NCBI RefSeq assembly: GCF_002086455.1
Contig: NZ_MVHC01000002.1
Coordinates: 124,001-188,000 of the forward strand
DNA length: 64,000 nt
Direction: 5' to 3'
From: Mycolicibacter algericus DSM 45454
GTDB lineage: Bacteria; Actinomycetota; Actinomycetes; Mycobacteriales; Mycobacteriaceae
The notes beneath the pieces are model-generated. The model searched no databases and had not been told where the DNA came from. It was given only the letters and a program-made list of their open reading frames with translations. The translations under genes were made by a program, and so were the position numbers. Below, one piece after another: positions 46,506-56,989 of the stretch (position 1 is the stretch's first letter; every line of letters starts with the position of its first letter).

Positions 46506-47372
46506 GTGAACCCGCGCGACAAGGTTCTGATCACCGCCACCGAGCTGGCTGAGCTGTTGCGTGCCGGTGATCCGGTGACGATTCTCGACGCCCGCTGGAG
46601 CCTGGACGCACCGGACGGACACCAGGCCTACCTGCAGGGTCATCTGCCGGGCGCGGTGTACGTCTCGCTCGAGGACGAATTGTCCGACCGTGCCGTCACC
46701 GGCCGGGGCCGCCATCCGCTCCCGACCGGTCGCAACCTCGAGGCCGCCGCGCGCCGGTGGGGGGTGCGGCGCAACACGCCGGTAGTGGTCTACGACGACT
46801 GGAACCGGGCCGCGTCCGCACGATTGTGGTGGCTGCTGTCCACCTCCGGGGCGGCCGGAGTGCGCATCCTCGACGGTGGGTTGTCGGCCTGGACGGCGAA
46901 CGGCGGCGTATTGCAGGCCGGGGAGGTCTCCCCCGAACCGGGCAACGTCACCCTGCTACCCGAGGATCTCTACGACGGGCTTCGACCCACCCTGACCGCT
47001 GACGAAGCCGGCGACGGCGCCGGGTCCGGCACGTTGGCGCTGCTGGATGCCCGCGCCCCGGAACGGTTCCGCGGCGACGGGGAACCCGTCGACGCGGTCG
47101 CCGGCCACATCCCGGGTGCGAAGAATCTGCCGTTCACCGCGTTGTTGCACGCCGACGGGACTTTCCTGCCAGATGCCGCGGTCGCCCGACTGCTCGCCGA
47201 CCGCGGTGTGGGAGCCGACGACGCGGTGGGCGCCTACTGCGGATCGGGTATCAGCGCGACGGTGATCGTGGCGGCGCTGGCCGCCGCCGGCCGGTCCGCC
47301 GCGATGTTTCCCGGGTCATGGTCGCAGTGGAGTTCGGACCCGTCCCGGCCGGTGGCGCGCGGCGAGGACTGA
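46506..47372 (+). CDS. Two-domain rhodanese / 3-mercaptopyruvate sulfurtransferase-like protein
   Basis: 288 residues with two rhodanese domains. The first (about 1-130; VTILDARWSLDAPDGHQAYL, GHLPGAVYVSLEDEL) lacks a catalytic Cys. The second carries the active loop AYCGSGISA with the sulfur-accepting Cys. The CGSG(I/V)(S/T) loop is of the mercaptopyruvate sulfurtransferase type. It transfers sulfur from thiosulfate or mercaptopyruvate. Starts at GTG 46506, 13 bp after the hemophore-related gene, so they may be co-transcribed. Confidence 0.92.
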   Translation: MNPRDKVLITATELAELLRAGDPVTILDARWSLDAPDGHQAYLQGHLPGAVYVSLEDELSDRAVTGRGRHPLPTGRNLEAAARRWGVRRNTPVVVYDDWNRAASARLWWLLSTSGAAGVRILDGGLSAWTANGGVLQAGEVSPEPGNVTLLPEDLYDGLRPTLTADEAGDGAGSGTLALLDARAPERFRGDGEPVDAVAGHIPGAKNLPFTALLHADGTFLPDAAVARLLADRGVGADDAVGAYCGSGISATVIVAALAAAGRSAAMFPGSWSQWSSDPSRPVARGED

Positions 47373-47380
47373 GCTCCGCC

Positions 47381-48838
47381 TCAGCTCAGGTGGAAGTCCG
47401 CCAGGTCCGGACCGGCCAGCATCGCGTTCATCGTCGCGCGGTCGAACGGCCACAAGTCGACGGCGCCGCCCTCGGTCAGATACCACGAGTTGCAGCCGGT
47501 GTTCCAGACCGTCGGGCCCATCGCGGCGGCGACCTCGTCGTTGAACCGTGCCGTCGCCTCCTCGGTGACCTCGACGCTCGCCAGCTCTCCGTCCCGGAAC
47601 TTCTCCAGCCACTGCGCGATGTAACGCGCGGTCAGCTCGGAGGTGTACTGCAACGAGATCGACCCGGTGGGCGAGTTCGGGCCCAATACCGTGAACAGGT
47701 TGGGGAAGCCCGGGATCGCGGTCATCCGGTAAGCGCGCGGGCCGGCGGACCACGCGTCGTCGATGCTGAGCCGGTCGCGGCCGAGCAACCGCATCGGGCG
47801 CATGTAGTTGTGGGCGTGAAACCCGGTCGCCAGCACGATGACGTCGGTGTCGCGGTGGGCGCCGTCGGCGGTGCGGATCCCGCTCGGGGTGACTTCGGCG
47901 ATGTCGCCGGTGACGAGGTTGCTGTTGTCGGCGCGGATCGCCCGATAGTAGCTTCCCGACACCACTTGGCGCTTGCACAACGGCTGGTAGTCGGGTGTGA
48001 GTTTGGCACGTAATTCTTTGTCCCGCACTTGAATCCGCAGACATGCTCGGGCATAGGCCTGGACCGTCCGGCGTCGCCACGACGGGCGGGTGGTGACGTC
48101 GGTCAACAGCGCCGACCCGCCGAAGGTCATGAGCCGGTACAGCGCCCGGTGCAGCGTCGGGAACCGCGCCAGCACCGCTGCAGCACCCGGGATTTGCCGC
48201 AGCGACGTGGGCGCCCACAGGATCCACTGCGCCGAACGCACGTAGTGGTCGATCGACGCCGCAGCGGGCTGCAGCGCGGACACCACTTGCACACCGGTCG
48301 ACCCGGTACCGATCACCGCGATCCGCTTCCCGGCCGTGTCGAGTCCGTCGTCCCAGCGGGCGGTGTGCACAACCGGGCCGGCGAAATTCGCCAGCCCCGG
48401 GATGTCGGGGGTGAACGGATGGTGCAGCACACCGGTCGCGCAGACCACGAAGTCGGCGACCAGCTGCTCACCGGCGGCGGTGGTGAGGGTCCAATGTCGG
48501 CGCTCATCCCACTGTGCGGCGGTGACCTCGGTGTCGAGCCGGATTAGCGGCGCCAGCCCGAGCCGGTCGACGACGTCGCGGTGGTAGCGCTGGATCGCCG
48601 TGCCGGTGGCCCAGGCATGCCGCCAGTCGGGTTTCGGCGCGAACCCGAACTGATAGATCTGCGACGGCACGTCACACCGCAGCCCCGGATAGCGATTCCA
48701 GTGCCAGACGCCGCCGACGTCGGAACCCTTTTCCAGCACGGTGATGTCGGTGAACCCGCGCTCACGCAGCACATGCGCGGTCGTGATGCCGGCGATGCCC
48801 GCGCCGATCACGATGACGCGGGGCTCGCGCGCGTTCAC
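47381..48838 (-). CDS. Baeyer-Villiger-type flavin monooxygenase
   Basis: 485 residues. First dinucleotide motif VIVIGAGIAGITTA (FAD), second IAVIGTGSTGVQV (NADPH), and between them FAGPVVHTARW, the FxGxxxHxxxW fingerprint of class B monooxygenases (Baeyer-Villiger and related). Mycobacteria carry many such enzymes (for instance EthA) that oxidise ketones, sulfides or prodrugs; the substrate here cannot be told. It converges with the rhodanese gene (8 bp between stops). Confidence 0.93.
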   Translation of the reverse strand: MNAREPRVIVIGAGIAGITTAHVLRERGFTDITVLEKGSDVGGVWHWNRYPGLRCDVPSQIYQFGFAPKPDWRHAWATGTAIQRYHRDVVDRLGLAPLIRLDTEVTAAQWDERRHWTLTTAAGEQLVADFVVCATGVLHHPFTPDIPGLANFAGPVVHTARWDDGLDTAGKRIAVIGTGSTGVQVVSALQPAAASIDHYVRSAQWILWAPTSLRQIPGAAAVLARFPTLHRALYRLMTFGGSALLTDVTTRPSWRRRTVQAYARACLRIQVRDKELRAKLTPDYQPLCKRQVVSGSYYRAIRADNSNLVTGDIAEVTPSGIRTADGAHRDTDVIVLATGFHAHNYMRPMRLLGRDRLSIDDAWSAGPRAYRMTAIPGFPNLFTVLGPNSPTGSISLQYTSELTARYIAQWLEKFRDGELASVEVTEEATARFNDEVAAAMGPTVWNTGCNSWYLTEGGAVDLWPFDRATMNAMLAGPDLADFHLS

Positions 48839-48867
48839 CGCCGATCCCGCGCCGACGGCGTGCGCAT

Positions 48868-49542
48868 CTAGCTGCGCAGCGCGGACACCGCGTCGGCCAG
48901 CAGCTGGCGCGCCCGATCGGCGTCGACCATGCCCGGCGGCTGACCGCGTACCGCCTGCGGGTTCGCGGTCACCTGCACCAGGGCGCTGCCGAGGTAGGCG
49001 GTGAACGTGTAGGACTCGCGGGACTGCTGTTGGCCGTCCTTGCCGGTGATCTCGATCTCGGAGTGCGAGCCCACCGTCTTGGCGTGATCGATCTCGGGCG
49101 CATCCGTCTCATCCAGGTAGCCGGTGAGCTTGCCGGCCTGGAAGGAGACGTGCTTGCACCTCTCGGCGGCGGACTCGTCGTAGGGCAGGTCCTGGTCGGC
49201 CTGCATGGCGATGGCGACCAGTTGGTTGCCGTTGCCGACGATCGAGACCATCGACATCTTGCCGCGGATGCCCTTGGGCGGGCGACCGCTGCTGGCCGCG
49301 TAGTCGGCGCAGTCCGAGGGATCGAACGTCACGCCGGGCGGCATCTTCTGCGGCCCGAGGATCTTGGGATCGATATCGTTGGGACCCTTGGTCTGGGTCT
49401 TGTATTCCGAGCCGAACGTCGACTCGACGTTGAACAGCTTGGTGGTATCGATCGGCTTTTGGCCGCCCCCGCAACCGGTCAGTGCTTGCGCGCACATGAG
49501 CAGGCCAACAGTGGAGACAACCAGCGACTTGGGTTCCAGCAC
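48868..49542 (-). CDS. Lipoprotein with DUF5642-like sensor domain
   Basis: 224 residues. Signal peptide with lipobox ALTGCGGG, so it is probably lipid-modified at that Cys. The mature part has a Cys pair (DPSDCADYA and AERCKHVSF) typical of the extracytoplasmic DUF5642/PknH-sensor-like fold. The ligand is unknown. Start GTG 49542. It is 29 bp downstream of the monooxygenase start region on the same strand but ahead of it, so the two could share a transcript. Confidence 0.83.
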   Translation of the reverse strand: MLEPKSLVVSTVGLLMCAQALTGCGGGQKPIDTTKLFNVESTFGSEYKTQTKGPNDIDPKILGPQKMPPGVTFDPSDCADYAASSGRPPKGIRGKMSMVSIVGNGNQLVAIAMQADQDLPYDESAAERCKHVSFQAGKLTGYLDETDAPEIDHAKTVGSHSEIEITGKDGQQQSRESYTFTAYLGSALVQVTANPQAVRGQPPGMVDADRARQLLADAVSALRS

Positions 49543-49676
49543 CCCTGGAATGTACCCAATGGCGCCTGCCGGCGAGGGAATGTGTCCCCGGTCCGGCCAC
49601 GAGCGGGGACCGTCCGGGGTCTCGCGCCCCGGCCGGCGGAGCTGTCCGCCGGCTCGCGCGGCGGCGTACGCCGGTT

Positions 49677-50573
49677 CTAAAACCCCAGCCGGCCGAGCTG
49701 TTTGGGGTCGCGCTGCCAGTTCTTGGCCACCTTGACCCGCAGATCCAAGAAGACCTTCGTGCCCAACAGCTTTTCGATCTGGGAGCGGGCGGCGGTTCCC
49801 ACCTCGCGCAGTCGGGAGCCGCCGCGGCCGATCACGATCCCCTTCTGGCTGTCGCGTTCGACGTAGAGCACCGCGTACACCTCGATCAGGTCGTCACGGT
49901 CTTCACGCGGGCGGACTTCCTCGATCACCACCGCCAGCGAATGCGGCAGTTCGTCGCGCACCCCCTCCAGGGCGGCTTCCCGGATGAACTCGGCCATCAG
50001 GGTCTCTTCGGGCTCGTCGGTCAACTCGCCGTCGGGGTAGAAGGCCGGGCCGACCGGTAGCGCCCCGGCCAGCACGCCGATGAGTACGTCAACCTGCTCG
50101 CCGCTGACGGCCGAGACCGGGACGATCTCGGCCTCGGGGGCCAACTCACCGACGGCGACCAGTTGGGCGGCGATCTTATCTCGGGAGGTCTTGTCGATCT
50201 TGGTGACAACGACCAGCAGTTTCGTCTTGGGGGCGACAGCGCGGATCTGCTCGATGATCCAGCGGTCCCCCGGGCCGATCGCCTCATCGGCCGGGATGCA
50301 CAGGCCGATGACGTCGACTTGCGCGTAGGTGTCCTTGACCAACTCGTTGAGCCGCTTGCCCAGCAACGTTCGGGGGCGGTGCAGGCCGGGGGTGTCGACC
50401 AGGATGATCTGGAAGTCCTCGCGGTGCACGATGCCGCGGATGGTGTGTCGGGTGGTCTGTGGCCGGTTGGAGGTGATCGCCACCTTCGCGCCGACCAGAG
50501 CGTTGGTCAAGGTGGACTTTCCGGTGTTGGGCCGGCCGACGAAACACACGAAGCCGGAATGGAATTCGCTCAC
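49677..50573 (-). CDS. era: GTPase Era
   Basis: 298 residues. G1 GRPNTGKST, G3 VDTPGLH, G4 TKID and SAVSG (G5) are all present. The C-terminal KH domain has GSRLREVGTAARSQIEKLLG. Era binds 16S rRNA and helps 30S assembly. M. tuberculosis Rv2364c matches. It ends the minus-strand run phoH-ybeY-CNNM/CBS-era; palindrome P5 lies in the 102-bp gap before it. Confidence 0.97.
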   Translation of the reverse strand: MSEFHSGFVCFVGRPNTGKSTLTNALVGAKVAITSNRPQTTRHTIRGIVHREDFQIILVDTPGLHRPRTLLGKRLNELVKDTYAQVDVIGLCIPADEAIGPGDRWIIEQIRAVAPKTKLLVVVTKIDKTSRDKIAAQLVAVGELAPEAEIVPVSAVSGEQVDVLIGVLAGALPVGPAFYPDGELTDEPEETLMAEFIREAALEGVRDELPHSLAVVIEEVRPREDRDDLIEVYAVLYVERDSQKGIVIGRGGSRLREVGTAARSQIEKLLGTKVFLDLRVKVAKNWQRDPKQLGRLGF

Positions 50574-50584
50574 GAGCGACCTTT

Positions 50585-50646
50585 CGCCGAACGTGTACTC
50601 AGCGCGAGTTCTCGCGGAGACTTTCGCAATGAGTGCACGCTCGGCG
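50585..50646. repeat. Palindrome P5 (62 bp) between the CNNM/CBS gene and era
   Basis: CGCCGAACGTGTACTC (50585-50600) pairs with GAGTGCACGCTCGGCG (50631-50646) at 14 of 16 positions. The loop carries GCGCGAG/CTCGCG complementarity. It has the CGAACGTG...CACGCTCG termini of P3, P4 and P6. No DUF559 gene is next to it. Confidence 0.83.
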
Positions 50647-50675
50647 CACTCGCGGCGGGTTGTCCGCCCGGCAGA

Positions 50676-51974
50676 TCACTGCTCAACTGCGGCCTCCTGA
50701 CCGTCGTGGTCGACCGGGCTGACCAGAACGGTGCTGATCCGCACCCGCCCGCGGCTGTCGCGGCTGCCCTCGGCCCGCAACCGCAGTCCGTGCGACACTA
50801 CCTCGGAGCCGGGCAGCGCAACCCGGCCCAGTTCCAGCGCCAACAAGCCGCCGACGGTCTCGACGTCGAGGCCGGCGTCGAACTCCATCCCGTAGAGTTC
50901 ACCGACGTCCTCAATGGGCAGTCGCGCCGAAACCCGGAACCTGTTGGCCCCCAAAGCCTCCACCGGCGCCACTTCGCCTTGGTCGTACTCGTCGGCGATT
51001 TCGCCGACGATCTCCTCGAGCACGTCCTCGATGGTGACCAGCCCCGCTATCGCGCCGTATTCGTCGACCAGCAGCGCCATGTGGTAGCGGGCGCGCTGCA
51101 TGTCATGCAGCAAGGCGTTGAGCGCCTTGGAGTCGGGCATGAACACCGCTGGGCGCATCACCTGCGCCACGGTGGTGTCCCGCCCGCCGTTTGTCGAGTA
51201 ATAAGTTTGTTGGACAAGGTCTTTCAGGTAGACGACGCCGAGGATGTCGTCGACGTTCTCCCCGATCACCGGGATCCGGGAGTGACCGCTTCGCACCGCC
51301 AAAGAGGTGGCTTGGCCGGCTGATTTGTCGTGTTCAATCCAGACCATCTGGGTGCGCGGCACCATCACCTCTCGGGCGGGTGTGTCGGCGAGCTCGAAGA
51401 CCGACTGGATCATCCGGCGCTCGTCGGCGGCGACCACCCCGCGCTGCTGCGCCATATCGACCACCTCGCGCAACTCGATCTCGGAGGCGAACGGCCCGTT
51501 GCGGAATCCCCGGCCCGGGGTCAGCGCGTTACCCAGCAGCACCAGCAGACCGCTGATCGGGGCGAGCAGCACCGAAAGGACTTGCAGCGGAAGCGCTGAT
51601 GCCAGGGCGATCGAATAGGCGTTCTGCCGCCCCAGGGTGCGGGGCCCCACCCCGATCACGACGAAGCTCACGACCACCATGGCGGCCGCGGCCGCGAACA
51701 GTCCCCAGTCCAGCCCGAGCACCGCGTGCAACAGGAACACCAGCAGTGCGGTGGCGGTGATCTCGCAGATGATGCGCAGCAGCACCACCAGGTTGATGTA
51801 GCGGGGCCGTTCGGCCATCAGCTTGGCCAGCCACACCGCACCCGGCCGTTTCGCGCGGACCAGTTCGGCGACGCGCGCCACCGAGACGGTGCTGACCGCG
51901 GCGTCGATCGCCGCGAACAGCCCGCCCAGACCGATCAGCGCGATCACGCCGACTACCAGCGGTGTTTCGGTCAC
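50676..51974 (-). CDS. CNNM/CorC-type membrane protein with CBS pair (HlyC/CorC family)
   Basis: 432 residues (M. tuberculosis Rv2366c). About three to four N-terminal membrane segments of a DUF21 domain ([20 protein letters not shown]), two CBS domains ([53 protein letters not shown]) and a C-terminal CorC-HlyC domain. The family is linked to Mg2+ (or other divalent ion) efflux. GTG 51974 overlaps the ybeY stop; the longer frame to 52067 lies inside ybeY. Cytosolic CBS domains probably sense adenine nucleotide. Confidence 0.92.
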   Translation of the reverse strand: MTETPLVVGVIALIGLGGLFAAIDAAVSTVSVARVAELVRAKRPGAVWLAKLMAERPRYINLVVLLRIICEITATALLVFLLHAVLGLDWGLFAAAAAMVVVSFVVIGVGPRTLGRQNAYSIALASALPLQVLSVLLAPISGLLVLLGNALTPGRGFRNGPFASEIELREVVDMAQQRGVVAADERRMIQSVFELADTPAREVMVPRTQMVWIEHDKSAGQATSLAVRSGHSRIPVIGENVDDILGVVYLKDLVQQTYYSTNGGRDTTVAQVMRPAVFMPDSKALNALLHDMQRARYHMALLVDEYGAIAGLVTIEDVLEEIVGEIADEYDQGEVAPVEALGANRFRVSARLPIEDVGELYGMEFDAGLDVETVGGLLALELGRVALPGSEVVSHGLRLRAEGSRDSRGRVRISTVLVSPVDHDGQEAAVEQ

Positions 51975-52507
51975 GGTTCGTCGAAGTACCGGGACTTGTC
52001 CAGCAACCGGCGGTCCTTCTCGCTCTGGGTCTGCACCCGGTAGCTCTCCACCTGGTCGGCGACCCACTCCTCAAGCAGCCGGCGCTGCAGCGCGAACATC
52101 TCTTTTTCCTCGTCGGGCTCGGCGTGGTCGTAGCCCAGCAGGTGCAGCACGCCGTGCACGGTCAGCAGCGCGAGTTCCTGACCGAGCGAATGCCCAGCCG
52201 CCGCGGCCTGTTCGGCGGCGAACTCCGGGCACAGCGCGATGTCGCCGAGCATCGAGGGCCCGGGCTCGGGGGCGTCCGGGCGCCCGCCGGGCTCGAGTTC
52301 GTCCATCGGGAAGCTCATCACGTCGGTGGGTCCGGGCAGATCCATCCAGCGCATGTGCAGGTCGGCCATCGCGGCGGTGTCCAGCAGCACCATCGACAAT
52401 TCGGCGCCGGGGTTGACGTCCATCCTGGCCAGCACGAACTTGGCGACGCTGACCAGTTCGACCTCGGAGACGTCGAGACCGGATTCGTTGGAGACCTCGA
52501 TGCTCAC
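51971..52507 (-). CDS. ybeY: Endoribonuclease YbeY (16S rRNA maturation)
   Basis: 178 residues. The zinc motif [11 protein letters not shown] matches H(G)xxHxxGYDH. N-terminal [19 protein letters not shown] is typical. YbeY processes the 3' end of 16S rRNA and takes part in ribosome quality control. Start GTG 52507 overlaps phoH by 4 bp; the stop overlaps the CBS gene. M. tuberculosis Rv2367c. Confidence 0.96.
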   Translation of the reverse strand: MSIEVSNESGLDVSEVELVSVAKFVLARMDVNPGAELSMVLLDTAAMADLHMRWMDLPGPTDVMSFPMDELEPGGRPDAPEPGPSMLGDIALCPEFAAEQAAAAGHSLGQELALLTVHGVLHLLGYDHAEPDEEKEMFALQRRLLEEWVADQVESYRVQTQSEKDRRLLDKSRYFDEP

Positions 52508-53562
52508 CGGCGCGACCGGCCCTGAGACGCCCGCCGGGCCGCCCGGTTCATCGTCAGTCCCGGCTGGGATTGTTCGGCTTCATGGCGTGAGTAGGCGTCG
52601 ATGATCTCGGAGACCAACCGGTGCCGGACGACGTCGGCGCTGCTCAGCTCGGCGACATAGATGTCATCGATGTCGTCGAGAATGTCCACGGCCGCCCGCA
52701 GCCCGGATCTCGCGCCGCCGGGCAGGTCGATCTGGGTGACATCGCCGGTGACCACGATCTTCGAGCCGAAGCCGAGCCGGGTCAGAAACATCTTCATCTG
52801 CTCGGCGGTGGTGTTCTGTGCCTCGTCGAGGATGATGAACGCGTCGTTCAACGAGCGTCCCCGCATGTAGGCCAGCGGCGCCACCTCGATCACCCCCGAG
52901 CTCATCAGCTTGGGGACCAGCTCCGGATCCATCATGTCGTACAGCGCGTCGTAGAGCGGACGCAGATACGGGTCGATCTTCTCGCTCAGGGTGCCGGGCA
53001 GAAAACCCAGCCGCTCACCGGCCTCCACCGCCGGACGGGTCAAGATGATCCGGGTGACCTGCTTGGTCTGCAGGGCGTTGACGGCCTTGGCCATCGCCAG
53101 GTACGTCTTGCCGGTACCGGCGGGCCCGATGCCGAACACGACGGTGTGGGCGTCGATGGCGTCGACGTAACGCTTCTGATTGAGCGTCTTGGGCCGGATC
53201 GTCTTGCCGCGCCGCGACAAGACGTCGAGGGTCAGGACTTCCGCGGGCGAGGCGCTGGCGGCGCCGGCGCCGGTCAGCATGCCGACGCTGTGGCGCACCG
53301 TTTCCGGGGTCAGCGCCTGGCCGCCGGCCACGATCGCGATCAGTTCGGAGACGATCCGCTCGGCCAGGGCAACGTCGGCCGGCTCCCCGGAGAAGGTGAC
53401 GGCGTTGCCGCGTACATGCAGGTCGGCGGCCAGCAGGCGTTCCAGGGCGCGCAGGTTCTCATCTGCGGAACCCAGCAGACCCACGACGAGGTCGGGTGGA
53501 ATATCGACACTGCTGCGAACCTGCGAGGCCGGCACGGCAGCGGGGGTATCGCGGGGCGTCAC
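52504..53562 (-). CDS. phoH: PhoH-like ATPase
   Basis: 352 residues. Walker [16 protein letters not shown] and Walker [11 protein letters not shown], then [18 protein letters not shown]. The N-terminal ~100 residues hold a KH-like region. The family is a cytosolic ATPase linked to RNA metabolism and, in operons with ybeY and era, ribosome maturation. Start GTG 53562. M. tuberculosis Rv2368c (phoH1). First gene of the phoH-ybeY-CBS-era run. Confidence 0.94.
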   Translation of the reverse strand: MTPRDTPAAVPASQVRSSVDIPPDLVVGLLGSADENLRALERLLAADLHVRGNAVTFSGEPADVALAERIVSELIAIVAGGQALTPETVRHSVGMLTGAGAASASPAEVLTLDVLSRRGKTIRPKTLNQKRYVDAIDAHTVVFGIGPAGTGKTYLAMAKAVNALQTKQVTRIILTRPAVEAGERLGFLPGTLSEKIDPYLRPLYDALYDMMDPELVPKLMSSGVIEVAPLAYMRGRSLNDAFIILDEAQNTTAEQMKMFLTRLGFGSKIVVTGDVTQIDLPGGARSGLRAAVDILDDIDDIYVAELSSADVVRHRLVSEIIDAYSRHEAEQSQPGLTMNRAARRASQGRSRR

Positions 53563-53758
53563 GGGGTTTTCGATGCCTGCTTTCTGGTCAGCGCCGGGTA
53601 TCAGCGGGTCAGCCGGTTGCTGTGAGTCTACCGTCGGCCGCCGTCAGCTCCCAGCGCTTGTACGCGGGCCGGCCTCCCGGCGCTGCCGCAGCGTATCGGC
53701 GGTCGGAGCGAGCGATTCGTTCAAGACGCGAACGGTCGCGGCGCGGAGACTCGCGGCC

Positions 53759-54406
53759 ATGAGCGAGAACGCCTTCACTCCTGCCCTGGGCCGACTGGCG
53801 CCGGCCCGTTTCTTCGACGCCGTCGTGGCGATGACGCGAGAGCGGCTGTGGCGAGGCCTGACGGTCGAGCACCTGGCGCCACAACCGGACGAGGCGATCC
53901 TCGACGTGGGCTGCGGCACCGGGTCGCTGGCGGTGCTGGCCGCCCGGGTGCAGCCGCAGGCTCAGGTGACCGGCTTGGACCCCGACCCCGAGATCCTGGC
54001 GGTGGCGCGGGGCAAGGATCCCGGCCGCCGGGTGCGCTGGCTGACCGGGATGGGCGACGCGCTGGTGGAGGCGGTGGGCGCGGAATCGGTGGACGGGGTG
54101 ATGTCCAGCCTGGTGCTGCACCAGTGCCCGATGGCGATGAAGCGCGCCATATTGGCGTCGATGTTCGCGGTGTTGCGGCCCGGCGGCCGGCTGGTCATCG
54201 CCGACTACGGCTTGCAGCGGACCCGGTTGATGCGCACCGCGTTCCGAATCGTCCAGTTGGCCGACGGCAAGATCGACACCCAACCCAACGCCGACGGGGT
54301 TCTCCCGGAGCTGATCTCGGCAGCCGGCTTCGCCGAGGTGGCTGAAGCTGAGGTGGTGGCGACCGTCACCGGGTCGATCTCGGTCTATGTCGCCCGGAAA
54401 CCGTGA
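53759..54406 (+). CDS. SAM-dependent methyltransferase (class I, ubiE-like)
   Basis: 215 residues. Motif I AILDVGCGTGSLAVLAAR, GLDPDPEIL and MSSLVLHQ, then LRPGGRLVIADYG, all of a class I small-molecule methyltransferase. Substrate unknown. It is the only plus-strand gene between phoH and the araC-type gene. It converges with the latter and the two coding regions overlap by 22 bp at their 3' ends. Confidence 0.9.
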   Translation: MSENAFTPALGRLAPARFFDAVVAMTRERLWRGLTVEHLAPQPDEAILDVGCGTGSLAVLAARVQPQAQVTGLDPDPEILAVARGKDPGRRVRWLTGMGDALVEAVGAESVDGVMSSLVLHQCPMAMKRAILASMFAVLRPGGRLVIADYGLQRTRLMRTAFRIVQLADGKIDTQPNADGVLPELISAAGFAEVAEAEVVATVTGSISVYVARKP

Positions 54407-55062
54407 GAGCCCAGCGCCTGCAACACGACCGACGGCGTCAGCCCCATCATCTCCTGCATCTGCCGGGTGAAGTGGGCTTGGTCGGAGAACCCGGCCGCCA
54501 CCGCGGCCTCGGCCATCGGCATACCTGACCGCAATCCCCCGACGGCCCGGCGCAACCGGGACCAAATCCGCCACCGGGTCAGCGGCATGCCCAGCTCTCG
54601 TCGCGCCAAGGCACGCAGCCGCTGCGGCGAAACATCCAGCGTCGCCGCCAGTTCCGGCAACGAGATGTGCACCCTGTCCAGCAGTGCCAGCGCAGCCACC
54701 AGTCGGGGGTCGAGCTGATGCGACGGCGCTCGGCACGCGTCGACGATGTCTTGATCACGCAGCTGCGCCAGTTCCGGGGCGATCGCGATGCCGGTCTGGT
54801 ATCGCTGCCGCAACCGGTCGGCAAACCGGCAGTGCGGGTCGATGTAGTAGGTGACCAGATCGGGCGCGGCGATGATCCGGTGCGGCACCATCGGGGCCAC
54901 CACCAGCGCGGGGCCCTGATGACGGGTTCCGCAAGGATCCACCAGCGCGACCTCGCCGCATTCGCTCATCACGATTTGGAAGGCGCCGTGACGGTGTATG
55001 GGTCCACCGCTGCCTATCGGGCCTCGATACACCGCGTAGCCGTCGCCGATGGCCAGGTCCAC
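54385..55062 (-). CDS. AraC-family transcriptional regulator
   Basis: 225 residues. N-terminal cupin-like sensor (GSGGPIHRHGAFQIVMS with paired His) and C-terminal AraC DNA-binding domain (LPELAATLDVSPQRLRALAR, AAVAAGFSDQAHFTRQMQEM). The ligand is unknown. It starts at GTG 55062, 4 bp after the rsmE stop, so it rides at the end of the hrcA-dnaJ2-rsmE-araC run. Its 3' end overlaps the convergent methyltransferase gene by 22 bp. M. tuberculosis has an AraC-type gene next to rsmE as well. Confidence 0.88.
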   Translation of the reverse strand: MDLAIGDGYAVYRGPIGSGGPIHRHGAFQIVMSECGEVALVDPCGTRHQGPALVVAPMVPHRIIAAPDLVTYYIDPHCRFADRLRQRYQTGIAIAPELAQLRDQDIVDACRAPSHQLDPRLVAALALLDRVHISLPELAATLDVSPQRLRALARRELGMPLTRWRIWSRLRRAVGGLRSGMPMAEAAVAAGFSDQAHFTRQMQEMMGLTPSVVLQALGSHGFRAT

Positions 55063-55066
55063 CGCC

Positions 55067-55804
55067 TCACCCCCAGCGCGGCGTCAGCACCCCGAGCGCC
55101 CCGAGCGCAACCGCCGCCGCGGTGGAGGTGCGCAGCACCGTCGGACCGAGTCGGGTGACAACAGCGCCGGCATCGGTCAGCGCCGCCAGCTCGGTGTCGG
55201 TGATACCGCCTTCCGGGCCGACGATCAGCGCCAACGCCGACGCGGCAGCCACCGCCGGCAACCCCGCGCCGGCCCCGTCGTGCAGCGCCAACACCGTGGT
55301 ACCGCCGGCCACCCGTTCACGCACCCACGAGACCAGCTCGGCAGTCCCCAGCACGCCCTCCACCGGCGGAATGTGGGCGCGCCGCGATTGCCCGGCCGCC
55401 GCCCGGGCAACCGCCCGCCACCGCCGCAGGCCCTTGTCGGCCCGCGCACCGTCCCAGCGGGCGACGCAGCGGTCGGCCTGCCACGCCACGAACCCGTCGG
55501 CGCCGGCCTCGGTGGCCAGCTCGATCGCCAGCTCGGACCGTTCGGATTTGGGCAGCGCCTGCACCACCGTGACCGGTGGGGCGGGCGCGTCGACAACCTT
55601 GCGCTCGACTACCCGAACCCGCAATCCGGCCCGGTCGGTGTGCTCGACCCGGCATTCGGCCAGCACGCCGACGCCGTCGCCCAGCGTCAGCTGCTCGCCG
55701 GGGCGGATCCGGCGCACCGTCGCGGCATGGAACCCGGCGTCACCGTCGATGTCGGCCAGCGCACCCACCTCGGGCAGCGCCTCGACATAGAACAGGCCGG
55801 CCAA
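55067..55804 (-). CDS. rsmE: 16S rRNA m3U1498 methyltransferase RsmE
   Basis: 245 residues (M. tuberculosis Rv2372c). A PUA-like N-terminus is followed by a SPOUT/trefoil-knot domain with the SAM-binding [16 protein letters not shown] and the conserved end [19 protein letters not shown]. It methylates U1498 of 16S rRNA. Start is TTG 55804 ([16 protein letters not shown]), 3 bp after the dnaJ2 stop. Followed by the araC-type gene. Confidence 0.94.
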   Translation of the reverse strand: MAGLFYVEALPEVGALADIDGDAGFHAATVRRIRPGEQLTLGDGVGVLAECRVEHTDRAGLRVRVVERKVVDAPAPPVTVVQALPKSERSELAIELATEAGADGFVAWQADRCVARWDGARADKGLRRWRAVARAAAGQSRRAHIPPVEGVLGTAELVSWVRERVAGGTTVLALHDGAGAGLPAVAAASALALIVGPEGGITDTELAALTDAGAVVTRLGPTVLRTSTAAAVALGALGVLTPRWG

Positions 55805-55807
55805 GTC

Positions 55808-56956
55808 TCAGCGGCCGCTGAACGTCTCGCGCAGCCGGCTGAACAGTCCGCCGCCGTGCGATGCGTGTGACGTGCGGACTTCGGCGGTCTCGCGTTCCCG
55901 GTGCTGTTTGAGCTGCTGCAGCAGCTCGATGTCGTGCTGGTCCAGCCGCTCGGGCACCACCACCTCGACGTGGGCGTGCAGGTCACCGCGCGCGCCGGAA
56001 CGTAGCTGCGGCATGCCGTGGCCGCGCAACACCAGGGTCGCCCCCGGTTGGGTGCCGGCCGGGATGGTGATGTCGGTCGGGCCGTCGAGGATCGCGTCGA
56101 CGACCACCGTGGTGCCCAGCGCCGCGTCGACCATCGGCACCGAGAGGTGGCAGTGCAGGTCGTCGCCGTCGCGCGCGAAGATCTCGTGGGGCTGCTCGTG
56201 CACCTCGACGTAGAGGTCGCCGGCCGGTCCGCCGCCGGGCCCCACCTCACCCTGAGCGGCCAGCCGGACGCGCATCCCCTCGCCGACACCGGCGGGGATC
56301 TTCACACTGATGTCACGGCGGGCCCGCACCCGGCCGTCGCCGGCGCACTGGTGGCACGGGTCCGGGATCACTTCACCAACCCCGCGGCAGGTGGGGCACG
56401 GCCGCGACGTCATCACCTGGCCGAGCAGCGAGCGCTGCACGGTCTGCACCTCGCCGCGGCCGTGACAGGTGTCACAGGCCATCGGGCGGGAATCGCCGTG
56501 GGTGCCGCGCCCCTGGCAGCGATCGCAGAGCACCGCGGTGTCGACCGTCACCTGCTTGGTCACCCCGGTCGCGCATTCGGTGAGGTCCAGGCGCATCCGC
56601 AGCAGTGAGTCCGTCCCCGGCCGGACCCGGCCGACCGGACCCCGCGAGGTGGTGCCGCCGCCGAAGAAGGCTTCGAACACGTCGCCGAGGCCGCCGAAGC
56701 CCGAGTAGCCGCCGAATCCGTTCCCGGCAGCGCCGCCGTTCTCCAGCGGATCGCCGCCGAGGTCGACGATGCGGCGCTTCTCCGGGTCGGACAACACCTC
56801 GTAGGCGGCACTGATCTCCTTGAACCTGGCCTGCGCCGCCTCGTCGGGGTTGACGTCGGGATGGTATTTGCGAGCCAGCTTGCGATATGCGCGCTTGAGC
56901 TCGGTGTCGCTGACGCCCTTATCGACGCCCAGCAGTCCGTAATAATCGCGTGCCAC
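55808..56956 (-). CDS. dnaJ2: Chaperone co-factor DnaJ2
   Basis: 382 residues. J domain with [10 protein letters not shown] (HPD motif), a short Gly/Phe-rich linker ([18 protein letters not shown]), four CxxCxGxG zinc repeats ([32 protein letters not shown]) and a C-terminal substrate-binding domain. Works with DnaK. M. tuberculosis Rv2373c. It is 33 bp downstream of hrcA, in the same operon, so it is presumably under heat-shock control. Confidence 0.97.
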   Translation of the reverse strand: MARDYYGLLGVDKGVSDTELKRAYRKLARKYHPDVNPDEAAQARFKEISAAYEVLSDPEKRRIVDLGGDPLENGGAAGNGFGGYSGFGGLGDVFEAFFGGGTTSRGPVGRVRPGTDSLLRMRLDLTECATGVTKQVTVDTAVLCDRCQGRGTHGDSRPMACDTCHGRGEVQTVQRSLLGQVMTSRPCPTCRGVGEVIPDPCHQCAGDGRVRARRDISVKIPAGVGEGMRVRLAAQGEVGPGGGPAGDLYVEVHEQPHEIFARDGDDLHCHLSVPMVDAALGTTVVVDAILDGPTDITIPAGTQPGATLVLRGHGMPQLRSGARGDLHAHVEVVVPERLDQHDIELLQQLKQHRERETAEVRTSHASHGGGLFSRLRETFSGR

Positions 56957-56989
56957 GACTGACCTTTCCCAACTACTTCCGATCGGAGA

